Shown here piece after piece: positions 52,801 to 60,873 of a stretch of DNA of 64,000 nt. A program made the position numbers and the translations under genes. The stretch's first letter is position 1, and each line of letters opens with the position of its first letter. The notes under the pieces are model-generated. The model was given only the letters and a program-made list of their open reading frames with translations. It was not told the origin of the DNA and made no database searches. The stretch comes from Bradyrhizobium sp. ARR65 (GTDB taxonomy: Bacteria; Pseudomonadota; Alphaproteobacteria; Rhizobiales; Xanthobacteraceae). The DNA lies in contig NZ_AWZU01000042.1 of NCBI RefSeq assembly GCF_000472385.1, positions 143-64,142 of the forward strand, given 5' to 3'.

Positions 52801-52979
52801 TTTGGTTGGATCTTATGCTGCAATGCAGCAAGTAGATCGAACTGCCGCAAAGTTGCAGCACTTGCTGCGGCTACGTTGCGCTTTGAAACCGCAGTATCGC
52901 CGGTCCACAGCGAATCGTGGCGGTCATGCTGATGCAATAACGTTGCCTTTGGACGGATCGCGGCTCAAACAGGGGAGCG

Positions 52980-54338
52980 ATGCATCCGCACGATCAGACC
53001 ATCTTTGCTCTATCCTCCGGCAGGCCGCCGAGCGCGATCGCGGTCGTCCGGGTGTCTGGCGGACAAGCCGGACCTGCTCTTGCAAGGCTTGCGGGCAAAA
53101 TTCCGCGACCGCGGGTCGCGACGAGAGTGCTATTGCGAGGTGCGGCGTCGCGTCCCCTGGACGATGCCGTGGTGCTTTGGTTTCCGGCGCCGGCAAGCGC
53201 GACCGGCGAGGATGTCGCCGAATTTCACGTTCATGGTGGACGGGCGGTGCTCACGGCTTTGTTCGATGCGCTCTCGGCGATCGAGCATGTGCGTCCCGCC
53301 GAACCTGGCGAATTCACCCGGCGCGCCTTCGAGAATGGCAAGCTTGATCTGACGGAGGCTGAAGGTCTCGACGATCTCATCCACGCCGACACCGATCGTC
53401 AGCGTCGTCAGGCACTGCGCCAGTTGCGCGGGTTGCTCGGAGACAAAGCGCGCGATTGGCGGGCGCGGATCATCGAAGCCTCGGCGTTGATCGAAGCCGG
53501 GATCGACTTTTCCGACGAAGGCGATGTTTCGGCGGAGCTGATCGCGCCGGCGCTTGCGAAAGTGCAGTCGCTGCTCGATGAGATTCAGAGCGTACTCGCA
53601 GCGCAGGGCAAGAGCGAGCGGCTGCGGGAAGGGCTGGTGGTCGCGATTGCCGGCCCTCCCAATGTGGGCAAGTCGACCTTGATGAACCTGCTCGCCCGGC
53701 GCGAGGTCGCGATTGTCTCTCCCCATGCCGGCACCACGCGGGACGTCATCGAGGTTCAGCTCGATCTCGATGGCTACCCGGTCACGGTGATTGACACCGC
53801 CGGCATCCGCGAGACCGAAGATCCGGTGGAGCAGGAAGGTGTGAGACGAGCGCAGGCGCGGGCTGCGGAAGCGAACTTGGTGCTGTGGCTCACGGACAGT
53901 CACGACGCGGTGCCTACGCGAGAAAGCTCGGCGCCGGTTTGGCTGGTGCGCAACAAGATCGACCTCGGTCGAGCGGAGGATATCAAAGGCGTGGATAGGG
54001 ACAGCAGCGACGTCTCGGAGTCAGCCGGAGAGCCCAATTTCAGAATTTCCGCGACCACGGGCGAGGGGGTTTCCGAGCTGATGGTAGGGCTGATCACGTT
54101 TGCCGAGCGCTTCTTTGGCGGCGGGGAGTCCGCTCTGATCACCAGGGAGCGACAGCGCGCTTTGCTTCGCGAGACCGCGGCCTCGTTGCAGCGCTGTCTG
54201 GCTGTGATCGGGGAAGGTGAGGAGCTTGCAGCGGAGGAACTGAGGCGGGCTTCTTACTGTTTGGGGAAGCTCCTCGGTCGCGTCGACGTCGAGGATATTC
54301 TGGACGTGATCTTTCGCGAATTCTGCATTGGCAAATGA
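52980..54338 (+). CDS. mnmE: tRNA-5-carboxymethylaminomethyl-2-thiouridine synthesis GTPase MnmE
   Basis: The 452-residue GTPase works with MnmG to modify U34 of tRNAs. It has the N-terminal formyl-THF-binding domain, an inserted G domain with G1 GPPNVGKSTLM, DTAGIRE and NKID, and the C-terminal CIGK motif with the catalytic Cys. AGGGGAGCG precedes the ATG at 52980. It is followed by two parS sites before mnmG. Confidence 0.97.
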   Translation: MHPHDQTIFALSSGRPPSAIAVVRVSGGQAGPALARLAGKIPRPRVATRVLLRGAASRPLDDAVVLWFPAPASATGEDVAEFHVHGGRAVLTALFDALSAIEHVRPAEPGEFTRRAFENGKLDLTEAEGLDDLIHADTDRQRRQALRQLRGLLGDKARDWRARIIEASALIEAGIDFSDEGDVSAELIAPALAKVQSLLDEIQSVLAAQGKSERLREGLVVAIAGPPNVGKSTLMNLLARREVAIVSPHAGTTRDVIEVQLDLDGYPVTVIDTAGIRETEDPVEQEGVRRAQARAAEANLVLWLTDSHDAVPTRESSAPVWLVRNKIDLGRAEDIKGVDRDSSDVSESAGEPNFRISATTGEGVSELMVGLITFAERFFGGGESALITRERQRALLRETAASLQRCLAVIGEGEELAAEELRRASYCLGKLLGRVDVEDILDVIFREFCIGK

Positions 54339-54377
54339 AATTTCGGCAGAGTGGTTAACGGAAGGTTTCTCTCGTTT

Positions 54378-54393
54378 TGTTTCACGTGAAACG
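54378..54393. promoter_or_regulatory. parS site 1
   Basis: TGTTTCACGTGAAACG matches the consensus TGTTTCACGTGAAACA at 15 of 16 positions with a perfect 14-base palindrome (54379-54392). It lies 40 bases after the mnmE stop. ParB binds such sites and spreads to form the partition complex. Confidence 0.93.
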
Positions 54394-54422
54394 GCGGCGG
54401 GAACGCAGGAGCGCGCTGCGAT

Positions 54423-54438
54423 CGTTTCACGTGAAACA
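54423..54438. promoter_or_regulatory. parS site 2
   Basis: CGTTTCACGTGAAACA, perfect 14-base palindrome (54424-54437), 45 bases after site 1 and 76 bases before the mnmG ATG. Close spacing suggests joint ParB loading. Confidence 0.93.
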
Positions 54439-54513
54439 CCTCGCGCAGCGGTCCCCCGGCGTGCAGGCGAAATATCTTCCGGCTTTTGTCGTCCCGCGGT
54501 AGAAGTCCCCGCC

Positions 54514-56397
54514 ATGATTGCGAGCTCAGACTCATTCGACGTCATCGTTATCGGCGGCGGCCATGCCGGCTGTGAAGCCGCGGCTGCTGCCGCGCGCATG
54601 GGCGCGGCGTCCGCCCTTGTGACCCACCGCTTCGCAACCATCGGCGCCATGTCCTGCAATCCCGCGATCGGTGGGCTCGGCAAAGGACACCTGGTCCGCG
54701 AGGTCGACGCCTTGGACGGCCTGATGGGGCGGGTCGCCGATGCCGCCGGGATTCAGTTCCGCGTCCTGAACCGTCGCAAGGGCCCGGCGGTTCGCGGACC
54801 CCGAGCGCAGGCTGATCGCAAGCTCTATGCCGCAGCCATGCAGGCCGCGATCCGGGAGACGTCCAATCTGAGGGTGATCGAGGGGGAGGCGGATGAACTG
54901 ATCCTCTTGGGTGACCGCGTGACGGGCATTCGGCTCGCCGATGGGCGCGTCCTGACGGCCGGCGCGGTGGTGATCACGACAGGTACATTTTTGCGGGGCC
55001 TGATCCATCTCGGCGAGAAGAATTGGCCGGCCGGGCGTGTCGGCGAGGCGCCGGCGATGGGGCTTTCAAAATCATTCGAACAAGCGGGCTTCACGCTGGG
55101 CCGTCTGAAAACCGGTACGCCGCCGCGGCTCGACGGCACGACAATTGACTGGGCTGCGGTCGAGATGCAGCCGGGCGATGATCCGCCCGAGCCGTTTTCG
55201 GCGATGACCGATCGCATCACCACGCCGCAGATCCAGTGCGGCATCACCCGGACTACGCCAGCGACCCATGAGGTGATCCGGGCCAATGTGCATCGGTCCC
55301 CGATGTATTCGGGACAGATCAAAAGCACCGGCCCGCGCTACTGTCCCTCGGTCGAAGACAAGATCGTGCGCTTTGGCGATCGCGATGGGCACCAGATTTT
55401 TCTGGAGCCGGAAGGCCTGGACGATACGACGGTCTATCCTAATGGCATTTCGACTTCGCTACCGGAAGAAGTTCAGCTCGCGATCATCGCGAGCATTCCG
55501 GGCCTGGAGCGGACGCGCATGATCCGGCCGGGCTATGCGATCGAATACGACCATATCGATCCGCGGGAGCTCAATCCGACGCTGGAGACCAAGCGGCTTT
55601 CGGCACTGTTCCTGGCCGGGCAGATCAACGGCACCACCGGCTACGAAGAAGCTGCTGCTCAGGGGATCGTCGCGGGCCTGAATGCCGCGTTGGCGGCGAG
55701 CGGAGCGATGCCAATCGTGTTCGACCGCGCGGACGGCTATCTCGGAGTGATGATCGACGATCTCGTGACCCGGGGGATCACCGAGCCATACCGGATGTTC
55801 ACCTCGCGCGCCGAGTATCGGCTGACGCTACGGGCCGACAATGCCGATCAGCGTCTGACGGACAAAGGCGTTGCGCTCGGCTGCGTCGGCGAGGCGCGCA
55901 GTGCCCGCCACCGGGCCAAGGTGGCCGCACTCGAAGCGGCAAAGTCGCTGGCGAAATCTCTGACGCTGACCCCTAACGAAGCGGCCAGGCATGGAATCTC
56001 CCTGAATAGGGATGGGCATCGGCGCTCGGCGTTTGAGCTGCTCGCTTATCCCGAGATCGGCTTGGCGGAGGTCCAGCGCATCTGGCCGGAGCTCGCGACC
56101 ATCGAGCACGGGATCGCAATCCACCTTGAGATCGACGCCAAGTATGATGTCTATCTCAAGCGCCAGACGGCAGACGTCGACGCTTTCCGTCGCGATGAAA
56201 GCCTAGTGCTGGCTGATGTCGACTATAATGAGGTGCCAGGGTTGTCGAACGAGGTGCGGGCGAAGCTGATCGCGGCGCGGCCTTGGACCGTCGGTCAAGC
56301 GGGCCGGATCGACGGCATGACCCCGGCTGCACTTGGGATCCTCGCGGCCTATTTGCGCCGACAAGCGCGGCGGAAGGCGGCGCGTGCAACCGGCTAG
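54514..56397 (+). CDS. mnmG: tRNA U34 carboxymethylaminomethyl synthesis FAD enzyme MnmG
   Basis: The 627-residue flavoprotein has the FAD-binding VIVIGGGHAGCEAA and SCNPAIGGLGKGH, and C-terminal helical domain ending RRQARRKAARATG. It works with MnmE on tRNA wobble uridines. The ATG at 54514 is chosen because it begins at the family's conserved N-terminus; an in-frame extension to 54328 would read through both parS sites as VSRET and is an artefact. Confidence 0.97.
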   Translation: MIASSDSFDVIVIGGGHAGCEAAAAAARMGAASALVTHRFATIGAMSCNPAIGGLGKGHLVREVDALDGLMGRVADAAGIQFRVLNRRKGPAVRGPRAQADRKLYAAAMQAAIRETSNLRVIEGEADELILLGDRVTGIRLADGRVLTAGAVVITTGTFLRGLIHLGEKNWPAGRVGEAPAMGLSKSFEQAGFTLGRLKTGTPPRLDGTTIDWAAVEMQPGDDPPEPFSAMTDRITTPQIQCGITRTTPATHEVIRANVHRSPMYSGQIKSTGPRYCPSVEDKIVRFGDRDGHQIFLEPEGLDDTTVYPNGISTSLPEEVQLAIIASIPGLERTRMIRPGYAIEYDHIDPRELNPTLETKRLSALFLAGQINGTTGYEEAAAQGIVAGLNAALAASGAMPIVFDRADGYLGVMIDDLVTRGITEPYRMFTSRAEYRLTLRADNADQRLTDKGVALGCVGEARSARHRAKVAALEAAKSLAKSLTLTPNEAARHGISLNRDGHRRSAFELLAYPEIGLAEVQRIWPELATIEHGIAIHLEIDAKYDVYLKRQTADVDAFRRDESLVLADVDYNEVPGLSNEVRAKLIAARPWTVGQAGRIDGMTPAALGILAAYLRRQARRKAARATG

Positions 56398-56398
56398 G

Positions 56399-56414
56399 CG
56401 TTTCACGTGAAACA
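56399..56414. promoter_or_regulatory. parS site 3, overlapping the rsmG start codon
   Basis: CGTTTCACGTGAAACA, with perfect 14-base palindrome at 56400-56413. The rsmG start GTG (56407-56409) is inside the palindrome, so ParB bound here could block rsmG translation-level features or transcription. The site begins one base after the mnmG stop region. Confidence 0.93.
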
Positions 56415-57114
56415 ACGCCCGAAGCAGGTCAGGGGAGCAGACGAGAACAAGTCGACTCCGGTCAAGGCCAGTTCCGAGAACCTCGCTACCGATAAAGCGG
56501 CGGCGCTCGCGCTCGCGCCGGTTTCACGTGAAACAGAACTGCGCTTGGATCGCCATGTTGCCCTCCTGAAGGAATGGCAAGTGAAAACCAATCTTGTCGC
56601 ACCCTCGACGCTTCCGCACCTCTGGACGCGGCATATCGCTGATTCGCTACAGCTCCTGGCGCTCGCGCCTTCGGCGAAAATCTGGGTCGATCTCGGCAGC
56701 GGCGGAGGGTTTCCTGGCGTCGTTTTGGCCTGCGCTTTGGCGGACACGAGCGGCGCGGAGGTTCACCTCGTCGAACGCAATGCCAAAAAGGCTGCGTTTC
56801 TGCGTGAGGCCTTGCGAATCACCTCAGCACCGGGCGTGGTACATTTGGCCGAAATCAGAGATATTGTGGATAGATTCGCGGGCCCTGCCGATTGTGTCAC
56901 CGCGCGGGCGCTCGCTCCGTTAAATCAACTCATCGGCTTTGCAGAACCGCTGGTCCGAAAAGGTGCAAAAGCGCTGTTTCTGAAAGGTCAAGATGTTGAG
57001 GCAGAGTTGACCGAAGCTACTAAATATTGGAAGATCCGGCCGAAACTTCACTCCAGCCGTACCAGCGGGCAGGGCTGGATCGTCGAAATCGATCAGATCG
57101 AGCGACGCGCTTGA
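56407..57114 (+). CDS. rsmG: 16S rRNA (guanine-527 N7)-methyltransferase
   Basis: The 235-residue enzyme methylates G527 of 16S rRNA; its loss gives low-level streptomycin resistance. It has the SAM loop WVDLGSGGGFPGVVLA and the upstream LLKEWQVKTNLVAPSTL. The GTG at 56407 is the only start giving a family-length N-terminus; it lies inside parS site 3. parS site 4 is inside the coding region and encodes VSRET (residues 39-43). parA follows after 27 bases. Confidence 0.92.
   Translation: MKQRPKQVRGADENKSTPVKASSENLATDKAAALALAPVSRETELRLDRHVALLKEWQVKTNLVAPSTLPHLWTRHIADSLQLLALAPSAKIWVDLGSGGGFPGVVLACALADTSGAEVHLVERNAKKAAFLREALRITSAPGVVHLAEIRDIVDRFAGPADCVTARALAPLNQLIGFAEPLVRKGAKALFLKGQDVEAELTEATKYWKIRPKLHSSRTSGQGWIVEIDQIERRA
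56520..56535. promoter_or_regulatory. parS site 4, inside rsmG
   Basis: GGTTTCACGTGAAACA, perfect 14-base palindrome at 56521-56534, within rsmG and read as Val-Ser-Arg-Glu-Thr. It is 121 bases after site 3 and about 600 bases before parA. Confidence 0.93.
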
Positions 57115-57141
57115 GCCCGCAACAGCACATGGCAATCGGCA

Positions 57142-57993
57142 ATGACCGTAATTGACGAGGTTTATCAAGAAGATACGACGGCGACCCCGCCGGGTCACCC
57201 GCGCATCCTCGCGCTCGCCAATCAGAAGGGCGGGGTCGGCAAGACAACCACTGCGATCAATCTTGGCACCGCGCTCGCTGCGATCGGCGAGCGGGTCTTG
57301 ATTGTCGATCTTGATCCTCAGGGTAATGCCTCGACCGGGCTCGGCATCGACCGGCGCAACCGTAGCTGCTCGACTTATGATGTGCTGATCGGGGAGGCGG
57401 GCCTGCGCGAGGCAGTGGTGCCAACCGCGGTGCCGCGTCTGCATATCGCGCCTTCGACCATGGATCTCTCCGGTCTCGAGCTCGAGCTCGGCACCACGCC
57501 CGGCCGTGCCTTCCGCCTGCGCGATGCCATCGCGGCGCTGAACAACAATGTCTCGCCGGACAATGATTACACCTATGTGCTGATCGATTGCCCGCCCTCG
57601 CTCAACCTGCTCACTGTCAATGCCATGGCCGCGTCGGATGCGATCCTGGTGCCGCTGCAATGCGAGTTCTTCGCGCTCGAAGGTCTGTCGCAGTTATTGC
57701 AGACGGTGGAGCAGGTGCGGACCACGCTCAATCCGAACCTGTCGATCCACGGGATCGTGCTGACCATGTTCGACTCGCGCAACAACCTGTCGAACCAGGT
57801 CGTCGCCGATGTCCGGCAGTTCATGGGCAGCAAGGTCTACAAGACCATGATCCCACGCAACGTGCGCATCTCGGAAGCGCCGTCCTACGGCAAGCCGGTC
57901 CTGGTCTACGACCTCAAATGTGTCGGCAGCGAAGCCTACCTCAAGCTTGCGACGGAAGTGATCCAGCGCGAGCGCGAGCTGCGGACGAGTTGA
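57142..57993 (+). CDS. parA: Chromosome partitioning ATPase ParA (Soj type)
   Basis: The 283-residue deviant Walker ATPase moves the ParB-parS complex. It has LANQKGGVGKTTTAINL, the P-loop signature lysines, and DLDPQGNASTGLG. It lacks an N-terminal DNA-binding domain, as usual for chromosomal ParA. parB follows after 187 bases that contain a repeat element. The nearby parS cluster shows that this is the chromosomal system. Confidence 0.98.
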   Translation: MTVIDEVYQEDTTATPPGHPRILALANQKGGVGKTTTAINLGTALAAIGERVLIVDLDPQGNASTGLGIDRRNRSCSTYDVLIGEAGLREAVVPTAVPRLHIAPSTMDLSGLELELGTTPGRAFRLRDAIAALNNNVSPDNDYTYVLIDCPPSLNLLTVNAMAASDAILVPLQCEFFALEGLSQLLQTVEQVRTTLNPNLSIHGIVLTMFDSRNNLSNQVVADVRQFMGSKVYKTMIPRNVRISEAPSYGKPVLVYDLKCVGSEAYLKLATEVIQRERELRTS

Positions 57994-58004
57994 ACGATGC
58001 GATC

Positions 58005-58096
58005 GTAGGGTGGGCAAAGCGAAGCATTGCGCACCACTGCCTGCGGAATCGTCTGATGGTGGGCACAGCCCGAAGGGGCACCTTTGCCCACCCTAC
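58005..58096. repeat. Inverted repeat element between parA and parB
   Basis: GTAGGGTGGGCAAAG (58005-58019) and CTTTGCCCACCCTAC (58082-58096) are perfect 15-bp inverted arms bounding a 92-base element that can form a hairpin in the mRNA. It occupies most of the gap between parA and parB and looks like a mobile palindromic repeat rather than a normal operon spacer. Confidence 0.85.
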
Positions 58097-58180
58097 AATC
58101 CCGGGTCTGCGCCTGGCGATGTGCTTTGGGGCGGAAACAGAATGACAGGAGCGCTTAAGTTGAATCCAAGGGAGCTGGCG

Positions 58181-59059
58181 ATGGCCGACGAAGCGCGTTC
58201 GCGACTGGGCCGCGGTCTTGCAAGTCTGATCGGCGATGTCGGCGGCGAGGCCAAGCATGCCGAGCGGCCGCGCGGCCAGCGCAAGGTGCCGATCGAATTT
58301 CTAAAGCCCAATCCGCGCAACCCGCGACGTACATTTTCGGACGCCGAACTCGCCGAGCTCACCGACTCGGTCAAGCAGCATGGCGTGATTCAGCCGATCG
58401 TGGCGCGGCCGGTGCGCGGCACGCAGGATCGCTTCGAGATCATCGCCGGCGAGCGACGCTGGCGCGCGGCGCAGGCGGCCGGCTTGCATGAGGTGCCGAT
58501 CGTTCCGGTCGATGTCAGCGACAGCGATGCGCTGGAGATCGCGATTATCGAGAACGTGCAGCGCGAAGATCTGAACCCGATGGAAGAGGCGCAGGGCTAT
58601 CACGCGCTCGCGGGCGAGTTCAAACGCAGCCAGGAAGAGATCGCCAAGATCGTCGGCAAGAGCCGCAGTCACGTCGCCAACATGATGCGGCTGACGAAGC
58701 TGCCGGCTGAGGTGCAGGCCTATATCGCGACGGGGGAGCTGTCCGCTGGCCACGCCCGCGCGCTGGTCAACGTGCCCGACCCGTTCGCCGCCGCCAAGCG
58801 CATTGTCGAAGAGGGTCTGAATGTGCGCCAGGTTGAGGCGCTTGCGCACGAAGAGGGCGTACCGGAGCGCAAGCCGCAGAAGCCGCGCAGTGCGAAGGTC
58901 AAGGACCCTGATACGGTTGCGCTGGAGAAGCGCGTCAGTGATGCCCTGGGACTTGCCGTCTCCGTCAATCATCGCGATCCCGGCGGCACGGTGCAGATCA
59001 ACTACCGCAACCTCGAGCAGCTTGATGAGGTGATGAAGCGGCTGGCGCGCTCGGGCTGA
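58181..59059 (+). CDS. parB: Chromosome partitioning protein ParB
   Basis: The 292-residue protein has the ParB/Spo0J N-terminal CTPase-type domain (IIAGERRWRAAQAAGLHEVP), a helix-turn-helix (SQEEIAKIVGKSRSHVANMMRL) that binds parS, and a C-terminal dimerisation part. The ATG at 58181 follows GGGAG; the frame extends upstream through the repeat element but has no support there. Works with parA and the four parS sites. Confidence 0.97.
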   Translation: MADEARSRLGRGLASLIGDVGGEAKHAERPRGQRKVPIEFLKPNPRNPRRTFSDAELAELTDSVKQHGVIQPIVARPVRGTQDRFEIIAGERRWRAAQAAGLHEVPIVPVDVSDSDALEIAIIENVQREDLNPMEEAQGYHALAGEFKRSQEEIAKIVGKSRSHVANMMRLTKLPAEVQAYIATGELSAGHARALVNVPDPFAAAKRIVEEGLNVRQVEALAHEEGVPERKPQKPRSAKVKDPDTVALEKRVSDALGLAVSVNHRDPGGTVQINYRNLEQLDEVMKRLARSG

Positions 59060-59070
59060 AGGCGCTGTCC

Positions 59071-59164
59071 CGTCATTCCGGGGCGAGCCGAAGCCTCGAA
59101 CCCGGAATCTCGCGCCACAACCTCTGGATTCCGGGTTCGCGCGTTCCGCGCGGCCGGAATGACG
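59071..59164. repeat. Inverted intergenic repeat, family B copy 2
   Basis: Starts CGTCATTCCGGGGCGAG and ends GGCCGGAATGACG, with inner arms AACCCGGAATCTCG and GATTCCGGGTTCG. It lies between the convergent parB and holA genes. Confidence 0.8.
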
Positions 59165-59174
59165 GTGCAAGACG

Positions 59175-60203
59175 TTACCCTCGCCGTTTGGCGTTCACCG
59201 CAATCGACAGCAAGGTGCGTTGCGCGATGACCGCGGCCAGCGACGGCTGCTTGCGCATGTCGAGTGCGGCCGTTGCGAGCTGATCGATGATCGCAAGAAG
59301 CCGCGCGGGATTGAAATTGCGTAGCGCCGTTTCGACCGCCGCTTTGCGTGAAAAATGTAGCCGCGGATAGCCGCCTTCGAGCAGGGATGACAGAGGCGTA
59401 CCGTCGCCAAGCGCGAGTGCCGATTTGTGCAGCCAGGCCGCCTGACGCTGCGCGGCCGCGATGATCACGCCGGGATAGGTGCCGGCCACCATCGCCTTGG
59501 CGAATTCGGTTTCGACCAGTTCGGGCCTGCCGGCGAAGGCGCCATCGACGATCGGATCGAGCTTGAGCTCCGACGCATCGGCAACGACCGCCATCACGTG
59601 GTCGAGCGTCACCTCGCCCTCGCCATGGGCAAACAGTGTCAGCTTGCGCAGTTCGTTGCGCGAGGCCTGGCGGTCGCCGCCGAGCAAGGACGTCAGCGTC
59701 GCGCGCGCTTCCGGCGCGATGCGCAGATTGGCGAGCCGCAATTCATCGTCGATCAGTTTCGCCAGATCGCGCTCGGTGTCTGGATAGCAGCCGATCGCGA
59801 CCGCAGTCTTGGCCCGCTCACAGGCCTTGCGCAGCGGCGATTCGGGGCGCAGGTCGCCGGCCTCGATGACGATCCGGCAATCCTTCAAAGGTGTGTCGGC
59901 CAGCGTATCGACGCCACTGGCGAAGCTGCGCGAGCCGGCGCGCACGCGAATGGCGCGGCGGCCGCCGAACAAAGGCACGGTCAGGGCTTCGTCAACCAGG
60001 CGGGATGGCTCGGCAGCCAGCTCATCGCCATCCAGCTTCACCAGCGAAAAGGGGTCATTCGGGTCATCGACGGCGGATGCGAGCAGCGCATCCGCGCGTT
60101 CGCGCACCAAGCCTGTGTCCGGCCCATAGAGCAGAATGATCGGCCGCCCCGGATCGGGCCGGGCGAGGAACGCATCAATCTCTTTTCCGCGCAGCGCGAC
60201 CAT
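59175..60203 (-). CDS. holA: DNA polymerase III delta subunit
   Basis: The 342-residue clamp-loader subunit opens the beta clamp. It has the N-terminal LLYGPDTGLVRERADALL fold and the later FAKAMVAGTYPGVIIAAAQRQAAWLHKSALALGDG region. The ATG at 60203 fits the family start. It follows lptE by 118 bases with a repeat in the gap. Confidence 0.95.
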   Translation of the reverse strand: MVALRGKEIDAFLARPDPGRPIILLYGPDTGLVRERADALLASAVDDPNDPFSLVKLDGDELAAEPSRLVDEALTVPLFGGRRAIRVRAGSRSFASGVDTLADTPLKDCRIVIEAGDLRPESPLRKACERAKTAVAIGCYPDTERDLAKLIDDELRLANLRIAPEARATLTSLLGGDRQASRNELRKLTLFAHGEGEVTLDHVMAVVADASELKLDPIVDGAFAGRPELVETEFAKAMVAGTYPGVIIAAAQRQAAWLHKSALALGDGTPLSSLLEGGYPRLHFSRKAAVETALRNFNPARLLAIIDQLATAALDMRKQPSLAAVIAQRTLLSIAVNAKRRG

Positions 60204-60222
60204 TGCGTCAGCAGGTCAGATA

Positions 60223-60318
60223 GTCATTCCGGGGCGCTCGCGCAGCGAGCGAACCCGGAATCTGGAGCTTGCTTGAACGAGATTTCGGGTTCGTGCTGGA
60301 GCGCGCCCCGAAATTGGC
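60223..60318. repeat. Inverted intergenic repeat, family B copy 3 (degenerate)
   Basis: It starts GTCATTCCGGGGCGCTCG, has the AACCCGGAATCT and GATTTCGGGTTCG inner arms and a decayed right end (CCCCGAAATTGG). It fills the gap between lptE and holA, so it is inside the leuS-lptE-holA run. Confidence 0.7.
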
Positions 60319-60321
60319 GAA

Positions 60322-60873
60322 TCACGTCCCCGCAACGAAGAACGACGCGAGCCGGGTCTGAATATTGTCCGCAATTTCCTGCGCGGCGCGGTCTTCGGCG
60401 TCACGGAAGGCACGGGAGCGAGCGAAGCGCTGATAGGAGCCCGGCATGTCGTAGGAGACGCGGGCAAAGGTGCTGCCGTTCAGCACCGATTTGTTGCTCG
60501 CAATCTCGATCAGCGTGTACTGCGCGTCGATGCCAAAGTTCTCACTGGTCGGCAGCGCGGTGTTGGGATCGACCAGCACCGAGGAGCGGCTAGTGGTGAA
60601 CTTCAGGACCAGCCGGTGCGTCGGCGGCATGCCGGTGGCGTTGCCGTAGAGCTTGAACGCCAGCGCGTTGCGGATTTCGACGCCGATTCGGGCCTCGCGG
60701 GAGCCGTTGGGCTTGTCGACCGGCGGCACCTCGACGCCCATCAGCTTCTCGCGCAAATCGGGCGTGCCGTCGGTGTGCTCGGCATACATGGGCTGAAAGC
60801 AGCCGGCCGTCAGCGCCGCCAGAGCGACCACGGCCAGCAGCCGAGCGGCCACGCGCGTTTTAGCCAACCACAT
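60322..60873 (-). CDS. lptE: LPS-assembly lipoprotein LptE
   Basis: The 183-residue outer-membrane lipoprotein plugs LptD in lipopolysaccharide insertion. It has a lipoprotein signal ending LTAGC (Cys25), and the LptE-like beta-alpha pattern with a FTTSRSSVLVDPNTALPTSENFGIDAQYTLIEI stretch. Its ATG overlaps the leuS stop by 14 bases; holA follows. The leuS-lptE-holA order is common in Proteobacteria and supports the call. Confidence 0.93.
   Translation of the reverse strand: MWLAKTRVAARLLAVVALAALTAGCFQPMYAEHTDGTPDLREKLMGVEVPPVDKPNGSREARIGVEIRNALAFKLYGNATGMPPTHRLVLKFTTSRSSVLVDPNTALPTSENFGIDAQYTLIEIASNKSVLNGSTFARVSYDMPGSYQRFARSRAFRDAEDRAAQEIADNIQTRLASFFVAGT

Noticed and set aside
54328..54513. 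N-terminal extension of mnmG reading through two parS sites as VSRET
   Set aside because: MnmG family proteins begin at the later ATG (54514), and the extension overlaps mnmE and lacks a ribosome site.
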